Assembly (NCBI GenBank): GCA_964602655.1 | Contig: CAZRSF010000082.1 | Coordinates: 1-27,796 of the forward strand | Reading direction: 5' to 3' | Source of the DNA: Moduliflexus sp964602655 | Lineage (GTDB): Bacteria; Moduliflexota; Moduliflexia; Moduliflexales; Moduliflexaceae | DNA length: 27,796 bases | Shown here: positions 1 through 6,420 of the stretch, piece after piece | Layout of the letters: every line of letters starts with the position of its first letter | How positions within the stretch are numbered: the stretch's first letter is position 1 | Translations under genes and position numbers: made by a program | Notes under the pieces: model-generated | Database searches by the model: none | What the model was told of the DNA's origin: nothing | The model's input: the letters and a program-made list of their open reading frames with translations, nothing else

Positions 1-110
1 GGGCGCGCCTCAGGATGTCAACCGGGAAATGCGGTTTGTTGACTTTTTTATTGACAGGATGGCTCTGTTTGTGGGAAAAACCTTCTCGTAAAAGCAATAA
101 AAACAAGAAC

Positions 111-143
111 AGACCTCACAGGTTTTCGAAACCTGTGAGGTCT
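111..143. repeat. 33-bp palindrome, subfamily A, copy 1
   Basis: Perfect inverted repeat: arm AGACCTCACAGGTTT at 111-125, centre TCG, complementary arm at 129-143. It ends 23 nt before the ATG of the M23 peptidase and 10 nt before that gene's ribosome binding site. The same unit recurs at 6373-6405 and, in variant form, at 5928-5960. Confidence 0.9.
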
Positions 144-166
144 TGTCCCATTCAAGGAGATTTGTT

Positions 167-1012
167 ATGCCAATAACGCGCTTTGCCAGCTTTATTCTTT
201 TGATGCTTTCTTTTACCCTTTCTCCTCGCGGCGGGGAAGCTGAACGTTCTTGCTCGAAAGAGACGATTTGCGTCGAAACGACACAGGATGGCAGCACAAT
301 CAAATTTTCCGTTGAAAACTTGAAAACCATTGATGCGACAATTACGCTGGAAATCACTGTCGAAAATATGGACTCCACGCAGCCGCTTCCTTACATTATG
401 ACCGTTCCCGGCAATAAAACCGTCGAGGCGTTGACGCTGACGCAGGCGGACGAATCGCTGGCGTGGCGGTATCAATATCGCTATCATTGGAGTATCGGCT
501 CGGTTGATGCGGAGCATGACGACAGCGTCGTGTATGCCATGCCGTATGCCTCCGGCGAGGCGTTCGAAGTCATTCAGGGCTTTCATGGCACATTCAGCCA
601 TCAAGGCGAGCAGGCGTATTCGATTGACTGGGACATGCCGGAAGGGACGGAAATTCATGCGGCGCGAGGCGGCGAGGTCGTGGATGTCAAAGATGACGAA
701 ACGCGCGGCGGCACATCGTCGGAAGATAAAGATTACGCCAATTACGTCCGCATTCGGCATGATGACGGCACGATTGGCGAATACGATCATCTTGAGCCGG
801 GCGGCGCGCGCGTTGCCATCGGCGATGTCGTCGCGACCGGCGATCTGATTGGCATGTCCGGCAATACCGGCTTTTCGAGCCGACCGCATCTGCATTTCTG
901 GGTGTTCAAAGCGGTGGACGGCTATCTGCGCCAGTCGTTTCCGATTGTGTTCGACGCCCGCGAAGGCTCAGGCATCACGCTGGAACAAGGCCAGACCTAC
1001 ACGGCGGAATAG
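167..1012 (+). CDS. Exported M23-family metallopeptidase (LytM/lysostaphin type)
   Basis: Predicted zinc peptidase of 281 residues, most likely acting on peptidoglycan cross-links outside the cytoplasm. A signal peptide covers about residues 1-25 (hydrophobic stretch from FASFILLML, then GEA as a possible cleavage site). Residues about 30-125 form a divergent beta-rich region. The M23 domain spans about 138-260, with His145 and Asp154 (the H-x8-D spacing seen in one M23 subgroup), His208 in YDHL, and the HLH motif at 241-243. The start is the ATG at 167, served by AAGGAGA at 154-160; an in-frame TTG at 143 lies at the edge of the palindrome and is less likely. The stop codon abuts the ATG of the downstream phosphoesterase, so the two are co-translated. 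The family is clear; the exact bond cleaved is not. Confidence 0.88.
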   Translation: MPITRFASFILLMLSFTLSPRGGEAERSCSKETICVETTQDGSTIKFSVENLKTIDATITLEITVENMDSTQPLPYIMTVPGNKTVEALTLTQADESLAWRYQYRYHWSIGSVDAEHDDSVVYAMPYASGEAFEVIQGFHGTFSHQGEQAYSIDWDMPEGTEIHAARGGEVVDVKDDETRGGTSSEDKDYANYVRIRHDDGTIGEYDHLEPGGARVAIGDVVATGDLIGMSGNTGFSSRPHLHFWVFKAVDGYLRQSFPIVFDAREGSGITLEQGQTYTAE

Positions 1013-1843
1013 ATGACGCGACGAATGTTTCTCAAATTGATGGGGAGTTTGACTGGCTCGATGTTTGCGCTGGGCGGTTATACCGTGTTTATCGAGCGGT
1101 ATCTCGTGCAGTTCAATCGCTACCGCATCGCCGTGCCGAATCTGCCGCCCGCGTTTCACGGCCTGAAAATCGCGCATCTGAGCGATATTCACTACGGCGC
1201 ATTTATGCCGCTGCGCTTTGTCGAACACCTTCTTGACAAAGTCAACCGGATCGAAAAAGATGTCGTCGTCTGCACCGGCGATTACGTGCATGAACGCGAC
1301 AGCGCGACGCAGATTGACGCGGTCTGGCCGCTGTTGTCGAAACTCCGCGCGCCGCTGGGCGTCTTTTCGGTGTTAGGCAATCACGATCATTGGAGCGATA
1401 CGGCGCGGTCGTTGTACTGGCTGGAAAAAAGCGGGCAAAATCTGCGGGGCAAGGCGATTGCGCTGGAAAAAGAGGGACAGCGGCTCTGGCTCGCGGGCAT
1501 CGGCGATTACTGGGAAGACCCGATGGCGATTGATCCGATTTTAGCGCAGATTCCCGAACGCGACTGCCGGATCGTGTTGGCGCATAACCCCGACAGCGCG
1601 GATACGCCGTTTCAGGGGCGAATCGATCTGATGCTTTCCGGTCACACGCACGGCGGACAGGTCAATATTCCCCTTATCGGTGCGCCTGTGCTGCCGGTGA
1701 AAAATAAGGCGTATTCTTCCGGCCTGGTTCTTTCGAACAAGCAACAGCCAGTCTTCATTTCGCGCGGCGTCGGCTGGGCGATTTATCCGGTACGCTTCAA
1801 TTGTTATCCCGAAATTCCGATTTTGGAATTGGCAACCGCGTAA
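1013..1843 (+). CDS. Tat-exported metallophosphoesterase (YkuE/YaeI-like)
   Basis: Calcineurin-like phosphoesterase of 276 residues using a two-metal centre. All signature motifs are visible: D58-x-H60, G89-D90, GNHD at 122-125, His191 in HNPD, and GHTHGG at 210-215. The N terminus TRRMFLK followed by a hydrophobic stretch (about 10-25) resembles a twin-arginine signal or anchor, placing the domain on the outer face of the membrane, as in YkuE and YaeI relatives. The ATG follows the TAG of the M23 gene with no spacer, so translation is probably coupled. Members of this family act on phosphodiesters, including UDP-glucosamine lipid headgroups in YaeI/LpxG relatives; which substrate applies here cannot be told. 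No terminator is evident after the stop. Confidence 0.88.
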   Translation: MTRRMFLKLMGSLTGSMFALGGYTVFIERYLVQFNRYRIAVPNLPPAFHGLKIAHLSDIHYGAFMPLRFVEHLLDKVNRIEKDVVVCTGDYVHERDSATQIDAVWPLLSKLRAPLGVFSVLGNHDHWSDTARSLYWLEKSGQNLRGKAIALEKEGQRLWLAGIGDYWEDPMAIDPILAQIPERDCRIVLAHNPDSADTPFQGRIDLMLSGHTHGGQVNIPLIGAPVLPVKNKAYSSGLVLSNKQQPVFISRGVGWAIYPVRFNCYPEIPILELATA

Positions 1844-1981
1844 AAACATCATGAAATTCGTTACTCGACACCGGCGCGGCGGCAAGGCGGATGCCGAACC
1901 GCTGCGTTGTCATGCCAGAAAACTGCGCATCAGACACCTTCCGAAAATTTTCAGAATATTGTAAAAATTTCCCCCCACCTC

Positions 1982-2009
1982 TTGACAAATTTCAAAGAGA
2001 CATTATTAT
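1982..2009 (+). promoter_or_regulatory. Sigma-70-type promoter for the Fe-S/ORP-like operon
   Basis: A perfect -35 TTGACA lies at 1982-1987, followed by a 16-nt spacer and -10 TATTAT at 2004-2009 (5 of 6 matches). The predicted start near 2016 gives a leader of about 24 nt before the DUF134 gene. It is the strongest promoter I see on the + strand. Confidence 0.75.
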
Positions 2010-2028
2010 TGGCATAAGCTAATAATAA
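2003..2028. promoter_or_regulatory. Palindrome overlapping the -10 box, candidate operator
   Basis: TTATTATT at 2003-2010 is matched by AATAATAA at 2021-2028. An inner GC/GC pair (2012-2013 and 2018-2019) extends the symmetry, with one mismatch at 2011/2020. The site covers the -10 box and transcription start, where a bound repressor would block initiation. The first gene downstream encodes a helix-turn-helix protein, so autoregulation is plausible. Confidence 0.5.
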
Positions 2029-2039
2029 AGGAGCGCAAT

Positions 2040-2534
2040 ATGTCACGACCTGTACGATGCCGAAAAATCGGCGCGATGCCCCAATTTATCATCTTCAAAC
2101 CTGCCGGAATTCCCGGTCGCGAATTGGAAGAGGTCACGCTGACGCTCGATGAATTCGAGGCGATCCGGCTGGCGGACTTACAGGGACTCTATCAGGAAGA
2201 TGCCGCGCGGCAGATGAACGTATCGCGGCAGACTTTCGGCAATATTTTAGTCGCCGCGCATCACAAAGTCGCGGCCTGCTTGATCGAAGGGAAGACGTTG
2301 CATATCGAAGGCGGCGCGATTGAGATGCCCGTAAGAACGTTCGTGTGTCATGCCTGCCGTCATCATTGGAATGCGGCGCACGGCACGGAGCGCCCGGAAA
2401 CGTGCCCGACCTGTCAGAGCGATGACATCGTTCGCGAGGGCGACGAATCGGCATCCGACAATCAATCAGGCGAAGAACAGGGACAGCGGCGGCGTTGCTG
2501 CCGCAGACAACACAGAATGCAGCATCACTCATGA
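2040..2534 (+). CDS. DUF134/UPF0251 helix-turn-helix protein with zinc-ribbon C terminus
   Basis: A 164-residue predicted DNA-binding protein. The N terminus (PVRCRKIG, then a segment around FKPAGIPG) and the block from TLTLDEFEAIRLADL through the helix-turn-helix at about 50-72 are typical of DUF134. A zinc-ribbon-like section follows with CxxC pairs at 103/106 and 122/125. The last 20 residues are rich in Arg, Cys, His and Gln (CC at 153-154, ending HRMQHHS), beyond the usual family core. The ATG has AAGGAG at 2028-2033 with 6-nt spacing. As first gene behind a promoter with an overlapping palindrome, it is a good candidate for the operon's own metal- or redox-responsive regulator. That role is inferred from position. 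Confidence 0.85.
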   Translation: MSRPVRCRKIGAMPQFIIFKPAGIPGRELEEVTLTLDEFEAIRLADLQGLYQEDAARQMNVSRQTFGNILVAAHHKVAACLIEGKTLHIEGGAIEMPVRTFVCHACRHHWNAAHGTERPETCPTCQSDDIVREGDESASDNQSGEEQGQRRRCCRRQHRMQHHS

Positions 2535-2545
2535 AAGGAGGTGAT
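2534..2545 (+). promoter_or_regulatory. Extended Shine-Dalgarno sequence (12 nt)
   Basis: AAAGGAGGTGAT is fully complementary to the usual 3' end of bacterial 16S rRNA. It ends 4 nt before the ATG at 2550 and overlaps the stop of the DUF134 gene by one base. It decides the start of the DUF5320 gene against the in-frame GTG at 2541, which lies inside the site. Confidence 0.85.
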
Positions 2546-2549
2546 TGAT

Positions 2550-2876
2550 ATGCCACAATTTGATGGAACAGGACCGCAAGGATATGGGCCAAGAACCGGC
2601 GGCGGTTTCGGCCGTTGCACAGTAGATATGGTGCAGGCGCCTTTCTACGGCGTCGGACGCGGAGGATTCCCGCGCGGAGGCGGACAGGGTTTCGCATTTG
2701 GCGGACGGTGTGCGCGTCCGCGCAGAATGTGGGCGAATGTGCCAGTCAACGTGTCTGCGCCAGTTGTTGACGCGCAGCAGGAGCAAGAATGGCTGCGCCA
2801 GCAAGCGCAGTCGCTTCAGGAACAGTTGCGCCGCATTGATGCGCGATTGTCCGAACTGACACGCTCGGCAGAGTAA
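2550..2876 (+). CDS. DUF5320 family protein
   Basis: Small protein of 108 residues. The N-terminal block DGTGPQGYGPRTGGG with a nearby Cys (GRC) matches the glycine-rich start of DUF5320 proteins, which commonly lie beside MinD-type Fe-S ATPases and NifX/ORP genes in anaerobes. The middle is Gly/Arg/Phe-rich (about 30-60). The last 35 residues (QQEQEWLRQQAQSLQEQLRR) form a predicted coiled coil that probably drives oligomerisation. No catalytic motif is visible and the function is unknown. The start at 2550 is set by the long Shine-Dalgarno site, which suggests a high translation rate compared with its neighbours. Confidence 0.8.
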   Translation: MPQFDGTGPQGYGPRTGGGFGRCTVDMVQAPFYGVGRGGFPRGGGQGFAFGGRCARPRRMWANVPVNVSAPVVDAQQEQEWLRQQAQSLQEQLRRIDARLSELTRSAE

Positions 2877-2888
2877 CATTGGAGAAAA

Positions 2889-2921
2889 AAAGCTCTGCTT
2901 TTAAGGTTAAAGCAGAGCTTT
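2889..2921 (+). terminator. Stem-loop between DUF5320 and the first MinD gene, possible attenuator
   Basis: Inverted repeat with 13-bp arms, AAAGCTCTGCTTT at 2889-2901 against 2909-2921, and a 7-nt loop, beginning 12 nt after the DUF5320 stop. The right arm ends in TTT but no further T-run follows, so it may be a partial terminator or an RNA-stabilising hairpin that sets more of the first two products than of the ATPases. It differs in sequence from the 33-bp palindrome family. Confidence 0.5.
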
Positions 2922-2971
2922 GGCACTCCTGATAATTCTTGAATCAATACAGCTCATAGAACGGAAATCGT

Positions 2972-3832
2972 ATGGTCATTACAATTGCAAGCGGGAAAGG
3001 CGGCACGGGCAAAACCACGCTCGCCACGAATTTGGCGCGGGTGGCAGACGCGCCGGTCATCTTCATAGATTGCGACGTGGAAGAACCGAACGCGCATCTG
3101 TTTTTACGTCCAGAAATCACAGACACGCAGCCGGTGCGGAAACTCGTGCCGCGTATTGATGCCGAACGTTGCACGCTCTGCGGCAAATGCGCGGAGTTCT
3201 GCGCCTATAATGCGCTTGCGGTGTTGCCGAAAACGACGCTCGTATTCGACGCGCTCTGTCACGGCTGCGGCGGCTGTACGCTCGTCTGTCCTGAACAGGC
3301 GATTACCGAAATCGGATTAGACGTCGGCGTTATCGAATCCGGTCAGGCGGACACGATTGAATTTGTCCAGGGGCGTTTGACTGTCGGCGAAGCGATGTCC
3401 GGGCCAGTGATTCGCGCCGCAAAAGTCAGGATTGATCGCGAAAAATTGACCATTCTCGACGCGCCGCCCGGCACGTCCTGCCCGGTGATTGCGACGCTGT
3501 TGGATTGCGATGTCTGCCTGTTAGTCACCGAACCGACGCCGTTCGGTTTGCACGATCTGCGGTTGGCGGTGGAAACGGTTCGGCAGCTTGGCCTGCCGTA
3601 CGGCGTCGTCGTCAATCGTGCTGGCAGCGGCGATCATGGCGTCGAAGCGTATTGTCGGAACGAACAGATTCCGATCTTGTTGAGCATTCCAGCAGATCGG
3701 CGGATTGCCGAGGCGTATTCTCGCGGCGAGATGCTGATTGATGCGCTGCCGGAATATCGTCAACCTCTCCGAGACGTCTTGAGCGCATGCGTTGCGTTGG
3801 CTGAAACGCGCGGGGAGGTAAATCTATCATGA
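2972..3832 (+). CDS. MinD/ParA-superfamily P-loop ATPase with two [4Fe-4S] ferredoxin motifs (first)
   Basis: Cytoplasmic ATPase of 286 residues. The deviant Walker A ASGKGGTGKTT is at 6-16, and the Walker-B-like segment LTILDAPPGTSCPV lies in the second half. A ferredoxin insert at about 60-115 carries two four-Cys clusters: Cys67, 70, 73, 77 and Cys96, 99, 102, 106. Such proteins occur in pairs in anaerobes and are components of the ORP complex of Desulfovibrio (DVU2103/DVU2104 type), where they are thought to help handle the metal cofactor. The start is the ATG at 2972 with only a weak upstream site (ACGGA). It overlaps the next ATPase gene by 4 nt (ATGA), so the pair is translationally coupled. 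Family confidence is high; exact role is inferred. Confidence 0.88.
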   Translation: MVITIASGKGGTGKTTLATNLARVADAPVIFIDCDVEEPNAHLFLRPEITDTQPVRKLVPRIDAERCTLCGKCAEFCAYNALAVLPKTTLVFDALCHGCGGCTLVCPEQAITEIGLDVGVIESGQADTIEFVQGRLTVGEAMSGPVIRAAKVRIDREKLTILDAPPGTSCPVIATLLDCDVCLLVTEPTPFGLHDLRLAVETVRQLGLPYGVVVNRAGSGDHGVEAYCRNEQIPILLSIPADRRIAEAYSRGEMLIDALPEYRQPLRDVLSACVALAETRGEVNLS

Positions 3833-4686
3833 AAGAACTGGTCATTATCAGTGGGAAGGGCGGTACGGGCAAAACCTCGATTGCGGCGTCGTTTGCCGCG
3901 CTTGCGCAGTCAGTTGTTATTGCCGATTGCGATGTGGATGCGGCGAACCTGCATCTGCTGCTTGCGCCGCGCATTCTTCGGCGCGAAACGTTTCGCAGCG
4001 GCGAAACAGCGATGATCGATCCAGCCATCTGCATTCAGTGCGGCGCGTGTCGCGAACATTGCCGGTTCGATGCGATTGACGCGGCGTTCGTGGTTCATCC
4101 GGCGGCATGCGAGGGCTGCCGCGTTTGTTGGCATGTCTGTCCGGTCAACGCGGTCGAATTGCAGGAAAATGTCTGCGGCGAATGGTTTGTCTCGGAAACG
4201 CGCTACGGCACGTTCGTTCACGCCGAGTTAGGGATTGCCGCCGAAAATTCCGGCAAGCTCGTCGCTATCGTGCGGCAAGAAGCGAAGCGTATCGCGCAGG
4301 AAGAAGAAAAAAATCTGGTCATTATTGACGGCTCGCCCGGCATCGGTTGTCCGGTGATTTCATCTGTCGCCGGGGCGGCTCTGGCGTTAGTCGTGACCGA
4401 GCCGACGTTGTCGGGTTTGCATGACCTGACGCGCGTGGCGGAGTTGACCGCGTATTTCAAGACGCCGACCGCCGTCTGCGTGAACAAGGCCGACCTGAAC
4501 CCGGAGATGACGGAACGCATCAGGGTGCATTGCGAAGAACACGGCCTGTTTTTCGAGGGAACGATTCCCTACGATCAAGCGATGGTCGCGGCGGTTGTTC
4601 AAGGAAGGCCGGTGGTCGAGAGTTCGCAAGGCGTCGCGGCGCACCAGATTCGCGAACTCTGGCAACGCATCGAAAAGCGCATATAA
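3829..4686 (+). CDS. MinD/ParA-superfamily P-loop ATPase with two [4Fe-4S] ferredoxin motifs (second)
   Basis: Paralogue of the preceding ATPase, 285 residues. Walker A is ISGKGGTGKTS at 7-17. The ferredoxin insert has Cys68, 71, 74, 78 and Cys94, 97, 100, 104, so both clusters are complete. IIDGSPGIGCPV supplies the Walker-B/switch region, and LVVTEPTLSGLHDL matches its partner's LLVTEPTPFGLHDL. The ATG overlaps the upstream TGA and is preceded by GGGGAGGT. The two proteins probably form a heterodimer that couples ATP hydrolysis to metal-cluster assembly or transfer for the NifX-like proteins downstream, by analogy with the Desulfovibrio ORP system. A 33-bp palindrome begins 6 nt after its stop. 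Confidence 0.88.
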   Translation: MKELVIISGKGGTGKTSIAASFAALAQSVVIADCDVDAANLHLLLAPRILRRETFRSGETAMIDPAICIQCGACREHCRFDAIDAAFVVHPAACEGCRVCWHVCPVNAVELQENVCGEWFVSETRYGTFVHAELGIAAENSGKLVAIVRQEAKRIAQEEEKNLVIIDGSPGIGCPVISSVAGAALALVVTEPTLSGLHDLTRVAELTAYFKTPTAVCVNKADLNPEMTERIRVHCEEHGLFFEGTIPYDQAMVAAVVQGRPVVESSQGVAAHQIRELWQRIEKRI

Positions 4687-4692
4687 AACCAT

Positions 4693-4725
4693 ACCCCTGA
4701 CAGGGTTGCGAACCCTGTCAGGGGT
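4693..4725. repeat. 33-bp palindrome, subfamily B, copy 1
   Basis: Perfect inverted repeat: arm ACCCCTGACAGGGTT at 4693-4707, centre GCG, complementary arm at 4711-4725. It fills most of the junction between the second MinD gene (stop 4686) and mrp. Compared with the copy at 5625-5657, the middle base pair of each arm is swapped (A/T for T/A) with pairing kept. Confidence 0.9.
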
Positions 4726-4753
4726 CAACATGAGCATGGGAGAAATAAAAAAG

Positions 4754-5617
4754 ATGGCAACATGTGGAACAGAAGCAAGCTGCTCGCAATGCGAGTCATC
4801 GGAATCGTGCAGCCAGGACGAACAAAAGCAGCATGAAGAAGTACGGCTGCACACTCAATTAGCGCAAATCGAGCATACGCTCGTCGTGATGAGCGGCAAG
4901 GGGGGCGTCGGGAAAACGACGGTAGCGACGAATCTCGCGATTGCGTTAGCGCAGCGGGGGCATCGGGTCGGGCTGTTAGACGCCGATATTCATGGTCCGA
5001 ACGTGCCGAAAATGCTTGGGATCGAAGGGGGGCAATTCATCAACCGGGGCGACGGTATGCGCCCGGTCGCCTATTCGTCGAATTTGCAGGTCGCGTCGGT
5101 GGCGTTTTTGTTAGAATCGCAGGACGACGCCGTCATCTGGCGCGGGCCGCTGAAACATGCCGTGATTCGGCAATTCGTCAGTGACGTGAATTGGGGCGAA
5201 TTGGAGTATTTGATCGTCGATCTGCCGCCCGGCACGGGGGACGAACCGTTAAGCGTCGCGCAGACGATGAAGGTGGTGGATGGCGCGATCATCGTCAGCA
5301 CGCCGCAGGATGTCGCGTTGCTCGATGCGCGGAAAAGCGTCACGTTTGCTCGGAAATTGAATATGCCGGTGTTAGGCATTGTGGAAAACATGAGCGGGTT
5401 CATCTGTCCGCATTGCGGGGAACGCACCGACATTTTCAAAACCGGCGGAGGGGAACACGCGGCGGCGGAGATGGGTGTGCCGTTTTTAGGACGCATTCCG
5501 CTTGAACCGAGCGTTGTCCTGCACTGTGACGACGGCAAACCGTATATCGAAAAATTTCCGCAATCCGAGATGGCAAACGCCTTTTTGACGATTGCGGAAC
5601 GGTGCGAAACATTATGA
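4754..5617 (+). CDS. mrp: Mrp/NBP35-type Fe-S cluster carrier ATPase
   Basis: Cytosolic P-loop ATPase of 287 residues that binds and transfers a [4Fe-4S] cluster. The N-terminal extension has four Cys (4, 10, 13, 19) in a Ser/Cys-rich stretch, as in NBP35 and many anaerobic Mrp proteins. Walker A MSGKGGVGKTT is at 46-56, LLDADIHGPNVPKML at 74-88, VDLPPGTGDEP at about 155-165, and the cluster-binding CPHC at 218-221. I chose ATG 4754 because it gives the usual MATC start with GGGAG at 4738-4742. ATGs at 4730 and 4736 are in frame, and an open frame continues back through the palindrome. It matches the Mrp-type member of ORP complexes (DVU2109-like) and sits between the MinD pair and the NifX pair. 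Confidence 0.88.
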   Translation: MATCGTEASCSQCESSESCSQDEQKQHEEVRLHTQLAQIEHTLVVMSGKGGVGKTTVATNLAIALAQRGHRVGLLDADIHGPNVPKMLGIEGGQFINRGDGMRPVAYSSNLQVASVAFLLESQDDAVIWRGPLKHAVIRQFVSDVNWGELEYLIVDLPPGTGDEPLSVAQTMKVVDGAIIVSTPQDVALLDARKSVTFARKLNMPVLGIVENMSGFICPHCGERTDIFKTGGGEHAAAEMGVPFLGRIPLEPSVVLHCDDGKPYIEKFPQSEMANAFLTIAERCETL

Positions 5618-5624
5618 ACGCAAC

Positions 5625-5657
5625 ACCCCTGTCAGGGTTCGAAACCCTGACAGGGGT
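5625..5657. repeat. 33-bp palindrome, subfamily B, copy 2
   Basis: Perfect inverted repeat: arm ACCCCTGTCAGGGTT at 5625-5639, centre CGA, complementary arm at 5643-5657. It begins 7 nt after the mrp stop and ends 18 nt before the next ATG. Confidence 0.9.
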
Positions 5658-5675
5658 AGCGCAAGAGAGAAACTT

Positions 5676-5918
5676 ATGCCAACGTATGAATATCAGTGCC
5701 ATGCCTGCGGGCATCGGTTCGAGCGCTTTCACGGGATTAACGACGCGCCGGTCGCGTCTTGCCCAGAATGTCAGGGAGATGTGCGCCGCTTGCTCAGTGG
5801 GGGCGGCGGCGTGATTGTCAAAGGGAGCGGCGCGTCGGCTCATGCGTCGCAATGCGGACGGGAACAGCCCTGCTGCGGACGCGCAGAACGTTGTGAGTCG
5901 CCGTCATGCCATCATTAA
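5676..5918 (+). CDS. FmdB-family zinc-ribbon protein with Cys/His-rich tail
   Basis: Small protein of 80 residues. The first 40 residues are a typical FmdB/CxxC_CxxC_SSSS zinc ribbon: MPTYEYQCHACGHRFE with CxxC at 8/11 and CPEC at 29-32, followed by RRLLSGGGG. The usual serine-rich tail is replaced by one rich in Cys and His (Cys60, 66, 67, 73, 78 and a final HH). FmdB was named from a formamidase/amidase regulator, but most members are of unknown function. In this operon a role in protein contact or metal binding is more likely than DNA binding; that is inference. The start is the ATG at 5676 after GAGAGA; an in-frame ORF runs further upstream through the palindrome but lacks homology. Confidence 0.82.
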   Translation: MPTYEYQCHACGHRFERFHGINDAPVASCPECQGDVRRLLSGGGGVIVKGSGASAHASQCGREQPCCGRAERCESPSCHH

Positions 5919-5927
5919 AAACATGTC

Positions 5928-5960
5928 ACACCTCACAGGTATTTGAAACCTGTGAGGTGT
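5928..5960. repeat. 33-bp palindrome, subfamily A, variant copy
   Basis: Arm ACACCTCACAGGTAT at 5928-5942, centre TTG, arm at 5946-5960, with one mismatched pair next to the centre. Relative to the other A copies, the second base pair is C/G instead of G/C, changed in both arms. It lies 9 nt after the FmdB stop and 21 nt before the next ATG. Confidence 0.88.
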
Positions 5961-5981
5961 TTATCCAAATGGAGAATGATC

Positions 5982-6341
5982 ATGAAAATTTGCATTCCGA
6001 TTTTAGAACAACAGGGCATGAACAGCCCGATTTCGTCACATTTCGGCAAAGCCGACTATTTCGCGATGTTCGACGACGAGACGCAAGTGTTAACGTTTTT
6101 CAGCAATACCGGCCAGCATCACGGCGGCACGTTGACGCCAGCGGAAATCATTCATCAGGCCGGAGCGCAAGTCCTTTTATGCGGCGGATTAGGCGTGAAA
6201 GCGGTGCAACTCTTCCAACAATTCGGCGTGCGCGTTTTTAATCAAGCCAGCGGCACGGTCGCGGACGCTTTAGCCGCGTACAAGGCGAAGACGTTGCCCG
6301 AAGCGACGAATGAAAACGCTTGTCACGATCACGCGCATTGA
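5982..6341 (+). CDS. NifX/NifB-C-terminal-like (ORP-type) iron-molybdenum cofactor-binding protein, first
   Basis: A 119-residue single-domain protein of the dinitrogenase iron-molybdenum cofactor family (COG1433). Family features are the strand MKICIPILEQQG, SSHFGKADYFAMF at 18-30, GTLTPAEII, AQVLLCGGLGVKAV at about 62-75, and the closing SGTVADALAAY. In Desulfovibrio the homologous orange protein carries a Mo-Cu-S cluster; NifX and NafY carry FeMo-co precursors. The tail (ENACHDHAH) adds a Cys and three His, a likely metal site. The start is the ATG at 5982 with GGAG at 5971-5974. No nitrogenase gene is in the window, so a role outside nitrogen fixation is favoured. Confidence 0.86.
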   Translation: MKICIPILEQQGMNSPISSHFGKADYFAMFDDETQVLTFFSNTGQHHGGTLTPAEIIHQAGAQVLLCGGLGVKAVQLFQQFGVRVFNQASGTVADALAAYKAKTLPEATNENACHDHAH

Positions 6342-6372
6342 CGGGTGATTCGTGTCGGGGCATCTTAAACAG

Positions 6373-6405
6373 AGACCTCACAGGTTTCGAAAACCTGTGA
6401 GGTCT
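6373..6405. repeat. 33-bp palindrome, subfamily A, copy 2
   Basis: Perfect inverted repeat: arm AGACCTCACAGGTTT at 6373-6387, centre CGA, complementary arm at 6391-6405. The arms are identical to those at 111-143, about 6.2 kb away. It is followed by the ribosome binding site AAGGAG (6410-6415) and an ATG at 6421. Confidence 0.9.
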
Positions 6406-6420
6406 GTGCAAGGAGATATT

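Noticed and set aside
152..895. Long minus-strand open frame (247 codons) opposite the M23 peptidase gene
   Set aside because: The + strand frame has clear peptidase motifs, a signal peptide and a ribosome site; the antisense translation shows no domain and is an effect of codon composition.
111..6405. The palindromes as a CRISPR array
   Set aside because: Units are hundreds to thousands of bases apart with genes between them, not regularly spaced, and no cas gene is present.
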